Source: Acaryochloris sp. IP29b_bin.176 (lineage in GTDB: Bacteria; Cyanobacteriota; Cyanobacteriia; Thermosynechococcales; Thermosynechococcaceae). From it: DNA of 33,805 bases. A model generated the notes under the pieces. It was not told where the DNA came from. It saw nothing but the letters and a program-made list of their open reading frames with translations, and searched no databases. Location: contig JANQPU010000200.1 in NCBI GenBank assembly GCA_028285315.1, forward strand, positions 1 through 33,805, given 5' to 3'. Shown here piece after piece: positions 9,383 to 17,594 of this stretch (within the stretch, counting starts at the first letter, position 1; each line of letters begins with the position of its first letter). Position numbers and translations under genes: made by a program.

Positions 9383-10531
9383 GTGCGATGCTGGTCTGAG
9401 AAAACTGTGGATTTATATCAACAAGGGTTACGTCCTCTCTTATTTTCGGTTTTGAAGGCCGATCCAGAAACGGTCCATCGTCAATTGATGCGGACTTGTG
9501 CCTGGTTGGATCAGAAAGCGGATCAAGGATTGGGGCAAGGGCTGCAAAAAAGGTTAGCGTCTACTCTACGAGTAGATGATCCGCGTCTCTCTCAATCCCT
9601 GTGGGGACTTTCCTTTGCGAATCCCATTGGATTGGCAGCAGGGTTTGATAAAGATGGGGTGGCAACCAATGTTTGGCCCCATTTGGGTTTTGGATTTGCA
9701 GAAGCCGGAACCGTGACGTTCCATGCCCAACCCGGAAACCCTCAGCCCCGTTTGTTTCGTTTACCTGAAGATCAAGCTGCCCTGAATCGAATGGGATTTA
9801 ATAATCAAGGCGCAGCCCAGATGGCGAAGGTGATTGCCGCTTCGCAGGATCGCCAAGACCGTTCCTATCCCCTAGGGATTAATTTGGGTAAGTCGAAGGT
9901 GACGCCTTTAGAGCAAGCGGTAGATGACTATGTGGAAAGTTTTCGCCTGCTGAAATTCTATGGGGACTATTTTGTAGTGAATGTAAGTTCGCCTAATACA
10001 CCGGGGTTGCGATCGCTACAAGCAGTTGAACAGTTGGCCCCCATTTTGGCAGGTCTGCAGGCCGAGAATACAGAGGCGAAGCCTCTGCTGATCAAGATTG
10101 CCCCAGATCTAGAGTGGGAAGATATTGCCGCGATTGTAGATTTGGCTCAAGCGCATCAGCTTGCAGGCATTATTGCCACAAATACAACGATTCGGCGGGA
10201 TCTAAAAACAGAGCGGATTGCCGCTACGGGAAATGCTCCCAGTGAAGAAGCCGGGGGGATTAGTGGTGCCCCAGTGCGATCTCGTTCAACAGACGTGATT
10301 CGATTTATTCATCAACAGACTCAAGGCCAACTGCCGATTATTGGTGTAGGTGGCATCTTTACGGCTGAGGATGCTTGGGAAAAACTCTGTGCAGGGGCTA
10401 GCCTATTACAGGTCTATACGGGGTGGGTGTATGAAGGCCCCTGGATGGTACGCCGGATTTTGGAAGGTTTACTGACAAAAATGCAAGAGGAAGGGATTCA
10501 GCAAATTTCTGAGATTGTTGGCAAATTATAG
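9383..10531 (+). CDS. pyrD: dihydroorotate dehydrogenase (quinone), class 2
   Basis: Oxidises dihydroorotate to orotate in pyrimidine synthesis, passing electrons to membrane quinone through FMN. Class 2 is shown by the N-terminal membrane-associating extension ([18 protein letters not shown]). It is also shown by a catalytic Ser203 in [11 protein letters not shown], where class 1 enzymes have Cys. FMN and phosphate contacts are visible in [18 protein letters not shown] and IIGVGGI. The length of 382 is slightly long. The frame opens with GTG 9383; a second GTG at 9407 (VDLYQQG) is an equally plausible start. It is the last gene of the secG-protease-pyrD run. Confidence 0.94.
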   Translation: MRCWSEKTVDLYQQGLRPLLFSVLKADPETVHRQLMRTCAWLDQKADQGLGQGLQKRLASTLRVDDPRLSQSLWGLSFANPIGLAAGFDKDGVATNVWPHLGFGFAEAGTVTFHAQPGNPQPRLFRLPEDQAALNRMGFNNQGAAQMAKVIAASQDRQDRSYPLGINLGKSKVTPLEQAVDDYVESFRLLKFYGDYFVVNVSSPNTPGLRSLQAVEQLAPILAGLQAENTEAKPLLIKIAPDLEWEDIAAIVDLAQAHQLAGIIATNTTIRRDLKTERIAATGNAPSEEAGGISGAPVRSRSTDVIRFIHQQTQGQLPIIGVGGIFTAEDAWEKLCAGASLLQVYTGWVYEGPWMVRRILEGLLTKMQEEGIQQISEIVGKL

Positions 10532-10778
10532 GTGCATTGTCGGTAATTAGTAGGTTTAAGCATCTGAACATTTGGACATTTAAATTTCAAAGACATAATG
10601 CTGTTTTTGGGAGCTAAGTGCATAGAATTGAGCCTTTGTTGTTTTCTTGCCTATTTCATATACCAAAATAGATTTTCAACGAATGATTCAGAGTAAAAAT
10701 GAAGCTACGATACAGAAGTAGATCAGTTAGGCTGGAGTTCAGCAAGATGCCCCAAGATTAGCGCTGTCATGCAATACG

Positions 10779-11696
10779 ATGCCAAAACGAAATATTCAAT
10801 GTTGTATTTGTGGTGAGCACATCGAAGAGACTCGATGGGAGCCACTTTCTATATCAATTCGTGAAAGGGGAAATAGTGGGTCTCAATATCTCTGGTCTCA
10901 TGTAGACTGTTTCCTCCATAAGCTGCATCAATCAATACAATTTTTATCTCTCCAAGATCGGAAAGATATTTATGATTTGTGGAAAAAGGAGCAAGTCCAA
11001 GATCTAGAAATCGGTCAACTGATTGATGGACCGATAGAGCGGATTAAAGACTCTTGGGTTAGCGTCCACTTAGGTGATGGCTTTAATGCTTTACTTCATA
11101 TTTCCAATATTTCCCAGATGGAAGTTGAACATCCTAGCGAAGTCTTTAGTAAAGGTGATTGGGTGAGAGCTGTCATCATTGATTTAGACAAGGAAAAAGG
11201 GCGCGTCTCACTTTCAACAAGCGCTTTAGAGCCAGAACCTGGAGATATGCTTCGAGACCCAAAGGAGGTGTATGAAAGCGCAGGAGAAATGGCTGATAGA
11301 TATTGCAGAAATATCTTCGGTAAAGAAAGAGTTCCCAATACAAGCTTTGCAACACTGACCGATGAAGAGCAAGATATGATCTACCAGTGTTTAAAGGCAG
11401 CCGTTGAAGGACCATTTTTCCCTGATAACGAGTTTCCAACTCTGTTTGGGGTGACTAAAGATGATGTTGTAAGGCTGATTGCCTTATGGCCTGACATCAA
11501 TCATGCTCAAAGTCTTACAAAAGTTGCGATCAACAATTCCATGAACAACTTGCTTGGATATCCGCACAAGAAATTTGATATCTGGCACGAATATATATCC
11601 GTTGACCCTGCACAATTAGCAGTGATTTTTCAGAAGTGGAGAAATGAGGATAGCTTCGATTCAAGTGGTCGAGGCCACTTCAATAGGATGATGTAA
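10779..11696 (+). CDS. S1-domain protein with N-terminal Cys cluster
   Basis: A 305-residue protein of unknown role. The first 45 residues carry a CxxC pair (CCICGEH) and a later HVDCF, which suggests a small zinc-binding fold. Residues about 77-150 are an S1/OB-fold RNA-binding domain. It starts after LEIGQLIDGPIERI, contains LLHISNIS and GDWVRAVIIDLD, and ends with GRVSLST, all hallmarks of S1 repeats. The C-terminal half (about 165-305) is not recognised. It is flanked by 247 bp without genes on the left, and the Cys-rich gene on the right is convergent. A role in RNA binding or translation is inferred from the S1 domain only. Confidence 0.72.
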   Translation: MPKRNIQCCICGEHIEETRWEPLSISIRERGNSGSQYLWSHVDCFLHKLHQSIQFLSLQDRKDIYDLWKKEQVQDLEIGQLIDGPIERIKDSWVSVHLGDGFNALLHISNISQMEVEHPSEVFSKGDWVRAVIIDLDKEKGRVSLSTSALEPEPGDMLRDPKEVYESAGEMADRYCRNIFGKERVPNTSFATLTDEEQDMIYQCLKAAVEGPFFPDNEFPTLFGVTKDDVVRLIALWPDINHAQSLTKVAINNSMNNLLGYPHKKFDIWHEYISVDPAQLAVIFQKWRNEDSFDSSGRGHFNRMM

Positions 11697-11755
11697 GTAG
11701 CTGCTCATCATATTCTCTTAACCAGGCTTAGAGATTTGATCGGAAAATAGGAGCT

Positions 11756-12046
11756 TTAAGAACCGTCAACCCATTGAATGAGCGTTTGTCGCTGAAGTCG
11801 TTGCTGGTAGCAAATCGAACAATAAAGCTTCCACTCGGCAAAGTTACTGGCTTTTTCAGTCCATCCTCTTTCTGACTCAAGCACCTGATCACAATCCTTG
11901 CACCATGCTTGGGCAGGTTCATCCTCTTCAGCGGAGATAGCGTAATAGCCAAGGCTATTTTTCTCACATAAATGAGTACAAATGATGCCGTACTTACTGG
12001 GACCGTGTAAGTCACAATGAATTAGCTGTGGAGGCGTTTCAGTCAT
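11756..12046 (-). CDS. small Cys-rich protein, possible zinc binding
   Basis: A 96-residue protein that I do not recognise. Its Cys/His spacing looks designed for metal: CDLHG near residue 11, C/H in ICTHLC, a CxxC pair (WCKDC) near 49-52 and another CxxC (YCSIC) near 75-78. The start is the ATG at 12046. It lies convergent to the S1-domain gene and 40 bp upstream of the trpF stop side. That the frame is coding is supported by the regular Cys motifs, not by homology. Confidence 0.55.
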   Translation of the reverse strand: MTETPPQLIHCDLHGPSKYGIICTHLCEKNSLGYYAISAEEDEPAQAWCKDCDQVLESERGWTEKASNFAEWKLYCSICYQQRLQRQTLIQWVDGS

Positions 12047-12086
12047 TTCGTAAGTTTTCTTGTACGGAAGAATTTACACCAGCATC

Positions 12087-12743
12087 TTATAGATCAACCA
12101 ACTGATGAAGCTGCTGAAAGAGCTGCTCTACCTTTTTCAGATCTTTATTACCTGGTGCTTGTTCTACCCCGCTGGATAAATCAATCCCTGGTGGCGTTAG
12201 AGCTGTTACAGCTTGATTCACATTATCTGGCGTCAGGCCCCCTGCGAGAAACCAAGGCAGCTTTGGTGTAAAAGTCTTGAGCAGTGTCCAATCCCAAGTA
12301 TGTCCCGTCCCGCCCAAGGCTTGGGGGGTATAGGCATCGAGGAGCAGGGTATTCGCAATGGCTTCATAGGGAGGGATCTGAGTGAGTGTGCCAGCGCTAC
12401 GAACCTGAAACGCTTTGATCAATTCAACCTCGGGCAGTTTTGCTTTGACCTGCTGGCAGAACGCTGGTGATTCGTCTCCGTGGAGTTGGACTCCGGTTAA
12501 CTGGCCGACTTCTACGGTTTGTTGAATCAGGTCTAGATCTGCATTGGCAAACACACCAATCCGGCTCAGGGGCTCTCCCTTCAGAGTTTGTGCGGGTAAC
12601 GCTTGGGTAATCGCCTGAATCTGCTGGGGCGTTACGTAGCGGGGAGACTGGGAGACACAGATAAATCCGAGGGCATCGGCACCTAGGGCTGCGATCGCAA
12701 CCCCTTGATCCGGTTGAGTAATACCACAAATTTTGACTCGCAT
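12087..12743 (-). CDS. trpF: phosphoribosylanthranilate isomerase
   Basis: Catalyses the Amadori rearrangement of phosphoribosylanthranilate in tryptophan synthesis. It is a single TIM barrel of 218 residues. The general base Cys6 lies in MRVKICGIT and the general acid Asp lies in [15 protein letters not shown]. The phosphate site is [11 protein letters not shown] and the C-terminal motif is GIDLSSGVE. An in-frame ATG at 12755 would add MWEP. I prefer 12743 because the family starts right at the first strand. No other trp genes are near it, as is usual in cyanobacteria with scattered trp genes. A HIP1 palindrome lies inside the gene (around 12691-12698). Confidence 0.95.
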   Translation of the reverse strand: MRVKICGITQPDQGVAIAALGADALGFICVSQSPRYVTPQQIQAITQALPAQTLKGEPLSRIGVFANADLDLIQQTVEVGQLTGVQLHGDESPAFCQQVKAKLPEVELIKAFQVRSAGTLTQIPPYEAIANTLLLDAYTPQALGGTGHTWDWTLLKTFTPKLPWFLAGGLTPDNVNQAVTALTPPGIDLSSGVEQAPGNKDLKKVEQLFQQLHQLVDL

Positions 12744-12920
12744 TGGTTCCCACACATCCGTTGTATTTCTTTCAACATAAGGTGGGATCAGTTTTATAGC
12801 GAAATGTTAACTCTTGACACAAAACAAAATTTTGCGACAGTTCAATTTTTATAATTCTGTCAGCGACGTTACAGAGTTTCAGATTTAGTCCGTATCGCTG
12901 TTTTTAGGAGAACAATTTTG

Positions 12921-13181
12921 ATGCATCCCATACTTTTGACGACCTTCGAAAGTCATCCCTGGACAGTTAACACGGGGATACTCATGCTGTTTATTAATTT
13001 GCTCATGGTGTTCTTGGGACGATATACCATTAAATATCCAGGTCAAGGTCCGGCCTTGCCCTTTGCTGTACCGGAAGCCATGAAGGACTTTGGCGTACCC
13101 GAAATGTTGGCTACAGGCGTCTTTGCCCATTGGATTGGTGCAGGTATGATCTTAGGTCTACGTTCTGCTGGAGCCCTCTAA
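12921..13181 (+). CDS. psaK: photosystem I reaction centre subunit X (PsaK)
   Basis: An 86-residue small thylakoid protein at the periphery of photosystem I, where it binds chlorophyll and helps dock antenna. Two membrane helices are visible: one near TGILMLFINLLMVFLG and one near the C-terminus (ATGVFAHWIGAGMILGLRS). The positively charged loop contains IKYPGQGPALPF, typical of PsaK. The start is ATG 12921, with AGGAG at 12907-12911 as ribosome binding site. The gene stands alone between trpF (divergent) and the PLP enzyme and has its own terminator. Confidence 0.93.
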   Translation: MHPILLTTFESHPWTVNTGILMLFINLLMVFLGRYTIKYPGQGPALPFAVPEAMKDFGVPEMLATGVFAHWIGAGMILGLRSAGAL

Positions 13182-13232
13182 ACCTTCCCTCGTATTGTCT
13201 TTATTGGTAATAGTCACTCTCCCCGTTGTTTA

Positions 13233-13263
13233 CCCCAGCAAAGGTTGGATTGCGGGGATTTTT
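13233..13263 (+). terminator. intrinsic terminator after psaK
   Basis: Stem CCCCAGCAA (13233-13241) pairs with TTGCGGGG (13250-13257), with one bulged A and an 8-nt loop. The run ATTTTT follows. It starts 52 bp after the psaK stop, so psaK is probably a single-gene transcript. Confidence 0.7.
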
Positions 13264-13338
13264 GCTGGTAAAACGGCTTTAACCTTTTGTTCTCAGAACA
13301 TGCGACTGTAGGGATAGTTGAGATCAACTGTTGCCAAT

Positions 13339-14334
13339 ATGCCGTTTCGTCATTTACCTCGACGAGCACTAGGATTTTTCCCAACGCCGATTGTCGAGCT
13401 ATCTCGACTGTCTGAATATCTGGGCGGGCCTAAAATTTTGATGAAGCGAGACGATCAGACAGGCTTGGCTTTAGGGGGCAACAAGACCCGCAAGCTGGAA
13501 TTTTTGATAGCAGAAGCACTGCGCCAAAACTGCGATTGCGTGATTACCGCAGGGGCGGCTCAATCGAATCATTGTCGGCAAACGGCGGCAGCAGCAGCAA
13601 TGGTTGGTCTAGAGTGTCATCTGGTTTTAGGGGGAACTCCACCTGAGCAGATCAATGGGAATTTGTTGTTGGATGAGCTTTTGGGTGCCCAAATTCATTG
13701 GACAGGGGCTGATCGAAAAGGAGAGCAATTGGGTGCGATCGCATCCCAGCTACATGCCCAAGGTAAACGCCCCTACTTGATTCCCTATGGCGGCTCGAAT
13801 GCCCTTGGTGCCGTCGGCTTTGTGGCTGCGATGGCTGAACTTCAGCAGCAGCTTCTTGACATGGAGCAATCCGTCGATGCGATCGTGTTTGCCTCTAGTT
13901 CTGGTGGGACGCAAGCGGGCCTAACAGTGGGTCAATCACTCTTGGCAATGGATGTGGAGTTGGTAGGGATTCGCATTGACAAGGATGATAAGGAACAATT
14001 GAGCTATAACGAACAATTAGCTGAATTGGCTACTTCAACAGCACAAATCCTCCAAAGATCAAATTGCCACTTCCAACCATCGGACTTTCGAGTGGAAACA
14101 GCTTATTTGGGTGCAGGGTATGGCATTGTTGGTGAATTGGAGCGGTCGGCTATTAACTTAGTGTCGCAAACAGAAGGGATTCTTTTGGATCCGGTTTATA
14201 CAGGTCGAGCAATGGGAGGGTTGTTAGATTTGCTCCAAACACGGCACTTCCATCCTCAACAAACCGTTCTGTTTTGGCATACAGGTGGTCTCCCAGCCCT
14301 GTTTGAACCAGCTCTTTCATTGAAAAGAGAGTAG
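13339..14334 (+). CDS. PLP-dependent D-cysteine desulfhydrase / ACC deaminase family
   Basis: A 331-residue fold-type II PLP enzyme. The cofactor lysine lies in LGGNKTRKLEFL (K49 region), the substrate-carboxylate loop in AAQSNHCRQTA, and a glycine-rich phosphate loop in SSSGGTQAG. These match the D-cysteine desulfhydrase (DcyD) and 1-aminocyclopropane-1-carboxylate deaminase family; the two activities cannot be separated by eye. DcyD-like activity (D-cysteine to pyruvate, sulfide and ammonia) is the likelier reading for a free-living cyanobacterium. The open frame reaches to a TTG at 13318, but ATG 13339 (MPFRHLPR) fits the family start better. Confidence 0.85.
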   Translation: MPFRHLPRRALGFFPTPIVELSRLSEYLGGPKILMKRDDQTGLALGGNKTRKLEFLIAEALRQNCDCVITAGAAQSNHCRQTAAAAAMVGLECHLVLGGTPPEQINGNLLLDELLGAQIHWTGADRKGEQLGAIASQLHAQGKRPYLIPYGGSNALGAVGFVAAMAELQQQLLDMEQSVDAIVFASSSGGTQAGLTVGQSLLAMDVELVGIRIDKDDKEQLSYNEQLAELATSTAQILQRSNCHFQPSDFRVETAYLGAGYGIVGELERSAINLVSQTEGILLDPVYTGRAMGGLLDLLQTRHFHPQQTVLFWHTGGLPALFEPALSLKRE

Positions 14335-14624
14335 TTTGATAACGTTTGTTTCGATATGTCCCTCATCAAGCAGTCATTCCTATTCAGTCATCAATGCAAA
14401 CTTTTTGGGGATAATAGGGTGGTTGAGTGCGTTGCCAGTAAAGACTTTGGCTGGTTTAATGCTGCCCAAACTTGAGACACCTTCCTGTATCTCTTCTATC
14501 ATTCATCGGAGCAAAATAGCCGAGTAGCTGATTGAGCTATCGCTTCCTGATATGAGCAGCGTCAATCTCTAAGAACCGCACCGGACCCAAGGTAGTGTCT
14601 ATGACCTGAATATCTCAAGTGAGA

Positions 14625-15299
14625 TTAACTTGATGAGGTGGCTGTCGTTTCTGCTGGTAACCGTCGAGACACAACAGCAAAAAAGGGATCACTCCCTCCT
14701 AAACCCATCCAAGACAACAGAGTAGATTGGGGTGTCTGATTGGATATCACTTGAGGGTCACTCAAACCTGCCACTGAGCCCATATAAGATTGCACCAATT
14801 GTACCCGCTGATCATCAGTACCGTCCCGCCAAGCCTGAATTGCTTTTTGATAAAACATGCGGTTGGAGAAACTCACAATCACCACGCCACTAGGCTTGAG
14901 CACTCGGTGAATTTCACTAAAAATAGCTTCAGGGTATTGCAAGTACTGCACAGAAACCGCAATCAATACAGCATCGAAGGTTTGATCGGCTTGAGGGAGC
15001 TGTAACTCTTGGTTGAGATTCTGAATAAAGAAATCATCAAAGCGGGGGTTCTTTGCCAGCTCTTCAGCATTTAAGCCATGACCAACGACTTTCGTAAACT
15101 GGATCTCTTCTGGTAGGTGGGACACCCAGCTACTCATCAAATCTAAGATGGTAAAACCCGGCTGGAGCTGCTGCCGGTATAGATCGGTCAGTTGTTGAAT
15201 AAATCCAGTATCGACATGGGTGACAAAGCGCGGGTAATCGTAGAAAAACGTATCATCAGCATCATCTAACTTTGTCCGTTGATGGGGTTGAAGCAACAT
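14625..15299 (-). CDS. SAM-dependent methyltransferase (Methyltransf_11-like)
   Basis: A class I Rossmann methyltransferase of about 224 residues. Motif I is present in modified form (TILDLMSSWVSHLP, lacking the usual G-x-G). Later motifs include VVGHGLNAEEL, FDAVLIAVSVQYL and the post-motif EIHRVLKPSGVVIVSFSNR, which is characteristic of the family. The N-terminus carries DDTFFYDYPRFVTHVD. The substrate is unknown. The frame can be extended to GTG 15350, but ATG 15299 (MLLQPHQRT) is the more likely start. A MITE-like inverted repeat lies 74 bp upstream of it and may affect its promoter. Confidence 0.78.
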   Translation of the reverse strand: MLLQPHQRTKLDDADDTFFYDYPRFVTHVDTGFIQQLTDLYRQQLQPGFTILDLMSSWVSHLPEEIQFTKVVGHGLNAEELAKNPRFDDFFIQNLNQELQLPQADQTFDAVLIAVSVQYLQYPEAIFSEIHRVLKPSGVVIVSFSNRMFYQKAIQAWRDGTDDQRVQLVQSYMGSVAGLSDPQVISNQTPQSTLLSWMGLGGSDPFFAVVSRRLPAETTATSSS

Positions 15300-15372
15300 A
15301 GGCAAAGGCAAGATACACTCCGAAAATTGGCCTGAACCGCTGTTCTTCACAATCCAGTTCAGACTTTAGACT

Positions 15373-15465
15373 TATAGCAGTCGCCACTTTTTGCAAGACA
15401 CGCAAATGATGAGAATAAACTGTTATAGTTAGCCCCTTGTCCTCGATAAAATGGCGACTGCTATA
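15373..15465. mobile_element. MITE-like element, 93 bp with 14-bp perfect terminal repeats
   Basis: TATAGCAGTCGCCA at 15373-15386 is the exact reverse complement of TGGCGACTGCTATA at 15452-15465. Just inside, a further four T/A pairs match after one mismatch. The 65-bp interior has no coding capacity. The ends can be read as TA target duplications, as IS630/Tc1-mariner-related elements make. A single copy is seen in this window, so mobility is inferred from structure only. Confidence 0.6.
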
Positions 15466-15565
15466 CATCAAAGTGTAAAAGAATATGATTCTGTAGTGTG
15501 TTTTGCCCCTGTTATCAGGCAGGAATGCTGGTTCCTGATGGAGAGTTTATTGTAGTGATAACGGT

Positions 15566-16204
15566 CTAGAGACGCTTACACAGCAGTAGCCGCTTGGATG
15601 AAGAGAAAAATAAATTAGACCAAGCAGGCGGGCTATCTACAAGTTGATATCCCGCTTTCGCATAAAGACGACGGGCAGGGGTATTGTCATCCATCACATG
15701 GAGATAGAGACGATGATGTCCCCACTGACGTACCATTTCTTCGCACGCAAATAGCAGTTGTTTCCCCACCCCTTGACAACGACATTGAGGAGCCACCGCT
15801 AGATTGGAGATGTAGGGGACCGATGGGGTAAGGGGTAACCAGGGTGACAGAGACTTAAGGGTAACCTCAACGGTACCAATTAACTCCGATTCGGACGGTG
15901 ACCCCTGAACCACTTGGGCTCCAATCAAACTTGTAAAAGGCATGAGGCGAACACTGTAACGGGATTGGAGATCGTGGAAAATACCCATTTGCAGAATGGG
16001 ATTAAACCAGGATTGCCATCCTTCCTGAGGATAGAAACATTGGCTGAGGAGGGCAGCTACATCGGATAAATCCCTGTGTTTCAGGGTGCGCAGCCGAAAA
16101 GACGCATCAAGCCGACTGATATATCGGGCACCGTCAATGGCGGAGCCTTTGGAATGAAAAATACCTAAATCTGCCACGAATTCTATAGAAGCTGCACGAA
16201 ACAA
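15566..16204 (-). CDS. GNAT family N-acetyltransferase
   Basis: A 212-residue protein with one GNAT domain. The acetyl-CoA site is the Q-x-x-G-x-G loop in QCRCQGVGKQLL (residues 140-151), preceded by the strand YISNLAVAP. The C-terminal NTPARRLYAKAGYQ matches the conserved end of the fold. Cyanobacterial relatives are of the RimI type, but the substrate is not predictable. The open frame begins with TTG 16204; no ATG lies near, and V10 (GTG) is an alternative. The first 35 residues before FRLRTLKHRD are weakly typical and the start may be further in. It is transcribed like the methyltransferase and TPR genes around it. Confidence 0.8.
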   Translation of the reverse strand: MFRAASIEFVADLGIFHSKGSAIDGARYISRLDASFRLRTLKHRDLSDVAALLSQCFYPQEGWQSWFNPILQMGIFHDLQSRYSVRLMPFTSLIGAQVVQGSPSESELIGTVEVTLKSLSPWLPLTPSVPYISNLAVAPQCRCQGVGKQLLFACEEMVRQWGHHRLYLHVMDDNTPARRLYAKAGYQLVDSPPAWSNLFFSSSKRLLLCKRL

Positions 16205-16267
16205 TTTGAGTCTGAAAGTGTAAATGCCATTATAAGGCCATCAAAGTCGGGAAACCCTTACGTTTAT

Positions 16268-17176
16268 TTACGGGGTTTCTGAGCCTTCTTTGGATGTACT
16301 GGCAGCCGTCCCGTCATCCGTCTCGACGTCCAGCTCACTTAAAGCGGCTTGCATCTCAGGGGTCGCAAACACAACTTTTGTATCAGCAATGAGCTTTTCG
16401 CCCCAGAGATTTTCTTCCAAGAAGGCCACTTTGCTATAGCGACCATCTAACTGCAGCGCTGACTTGGCTAAGGACAGCCCTTCTTCTTTATTCCCTTTGA
16501 CATAAGTGGCAATAGCAAGGGCTAACTGAGGTTCACCCGACTTCTCATCAATCTCAATGGCGGCTTGCCACTGTTTCATGGCACGATTGACATCGCCCTT
16601 TTCGTAATGAACTAAGCCAATATTATTGATAGCAGGCCAAAACTTTTCGTTCTGGTCTAAAGATTTTTCATATTGTTTGATGGCATCTTTCAACTTCCCC
16701 ATCTTGTAAAAGGTATTGCCTAAATCAAATAGTGCTTCGGGAACATCTGGCTTGATTTTGAGGCCCATTGTCAATAACTGGGCCGCCTGTTCATATTTCT
16801 CTTGGCTGAAATAGGCAGAGCCTAAACTAAAGTGAACCCCTGCATTTTTGTCATTCAAGGATCTGGATTTTTCTAATGCTGAAATCCCTTGATCGACTTG
16901 CTTTTGGCTAAGGTATAACCCCCCTAGCAAAGCCCAGGCGTCCGCCGACTTAGGCGCCAGTTGAGTGGCTAACTTGACACGGGCTAGGGCAGGTTCAACT
17001 TGCTGAAATTGGCTCAGATAGACAGCCTCTTTGAACAAGACGAGTCCCGTTTGTTCAAGCTGCTTGGAGTCTATTTTAAGGGTACGAGGTGCAACGGCTT
17101 GCCCTAGGGCGGGTTGAGCAATAGTGCCAAGACCAGCAGCTAGGAAAAGCGAAATCAGGGTTGAACGTTGAAGCAC
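16268..17176 (-). CDS. exported TPR-repeat protein
   Basis: A 302-residue protein with an N-terminal signal peptide (hydrophobic LISLFLAAGLGTIAQ, possible cleavage after ALGQA, about 27). About six tetratricopeptide repeats run from residue 60 to 240, seen as repeats of the kind ALLGGLYLSQKQVDQGI, LGSAYFSQEKYEQAA and LGNTFYKMGKLKDAI. TPR arrays hold protein complexes together; a periplasmic or thylakoid-lumen role in assembly is possible but not shown. The tail is acidic and Thr/Ser-rich (DVETDDGTAAST). The frame opens with GTG 17176. Confidence 0.82.
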   Translation of the reverse strand: MLQRSTLISLFLAAGLGTIAQPALGQAVAPRTLKIDSKQLEQTGLVLFKEAVYLSQFQQVEPALARVKLATQLAPKSADAWALLGGLYLSQKQVDQGISALEKSRSLNDKNAGVHFSLGSAYFSQEKYEQAAQLLTMGLKIKPDVPEALFDLGNTFYKMGKLKDAIKQYEKSLDQNEKFWPAINNIGLVHYEKGDVNRAMKQWQAAIEIDEKSGEPQLALAIATYVKGNKEEGLSLAKSALQLDGRYSKVAFLEENLWGEKLIADTKVVFATPEMQAALSELDVETDDGTAASTSKEGSETP

Positions 17177-17351
17177 AGCAAATGCCCAAATATAACGTAT
17201 TCATAAGCTAGCTTAGCTCAGATTTTCAGTGCTTGACTGAAACAGTTACAGACTATTGAGTCTAAAAATGGAGCGATCATATCGATCACCTCGCCTAGAG
17301 TTACGATTTGCCAACCGAGCCATCTATTTTTGCCGTTATGATCCGGCTGTT

Positions 17352-17368
17352 AGACTTAAGTTAAGTCT
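17352..17368. promoter_or_regulatory. perfect 17-bp palindrome, candidate operator
   Basis: AGACTTAA-G-TTAAGTCT is a perfect 8+1+8 inverted repeat. It lies 34 bp before the GTG start at 17403 and just upstream of a possible -10 box TACAAT (17378-17383). That places it over the -35 region, a usual site for a dimeric repressor. The binding protein is unknown. Confidence 0.4.
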
Positions 17369-17402
17369 TGTACACATTACAATCTGCGACGAGGATAACT
17401 TG

Positions 17403-17579
17403 GTGGATAGTCAAACGATGCGCGATCGCATTGCCTTATTAGAAGTAAAACGGGGGGTATTGGTGCAGTTGCTGGATCAACCAGATTTAGGCACCCTCAG
17501 AATTGACGTCAACCAGGCTTTGGAAGAAATGGATGACCTGATTGATGAATTTAAGAAAACCTTTCCTGCCAATGCATAG
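17403..17579 (+). CDS. small conserved cyanobacterial-type protein
   Basis: A 58-residue acidic, helical protein (DSQTMRDRIALLEVKRG through IDEFKKTFPANA). I do not recognise the family. The open frame reaches upstream to 17256, but the extra 49 residues look like translated promoter DNA. GTG 17403 has AGGA about 8 nt upstream, so I choose it. The selU gene begins 15 bp after the stop, which suggests co-transcription and coupling. A perfect palindrome and a possible -10 box lie in its leader. Confidence 0.6.
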   Translation: MDSQTMRDRIALLEVKRGVLVQLLDQPDLGTLRIDVNQALEEMDDLIDEFKKTFPANA

Positions 17580-17594
17580 ACCTACTAGACCTGG

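Noticed and set aside
12868..12885. Possible HLR1 site upstream of psaK (GTTACAGA followed by GTTTCAGA)
   Set aside because: The repeats are adjacent rather than 2 nt apart, and the second lacks TTACA, so it does not fit the HLR1 consensus.
14336..14527. Plus-strand open frame of 63 codons after the PLP enzyme
   Set aside because: It starts with TTG two bases after a stop, has no ribosome binding site and no family resemblance. The 290-bp gap holds nothing I can support.
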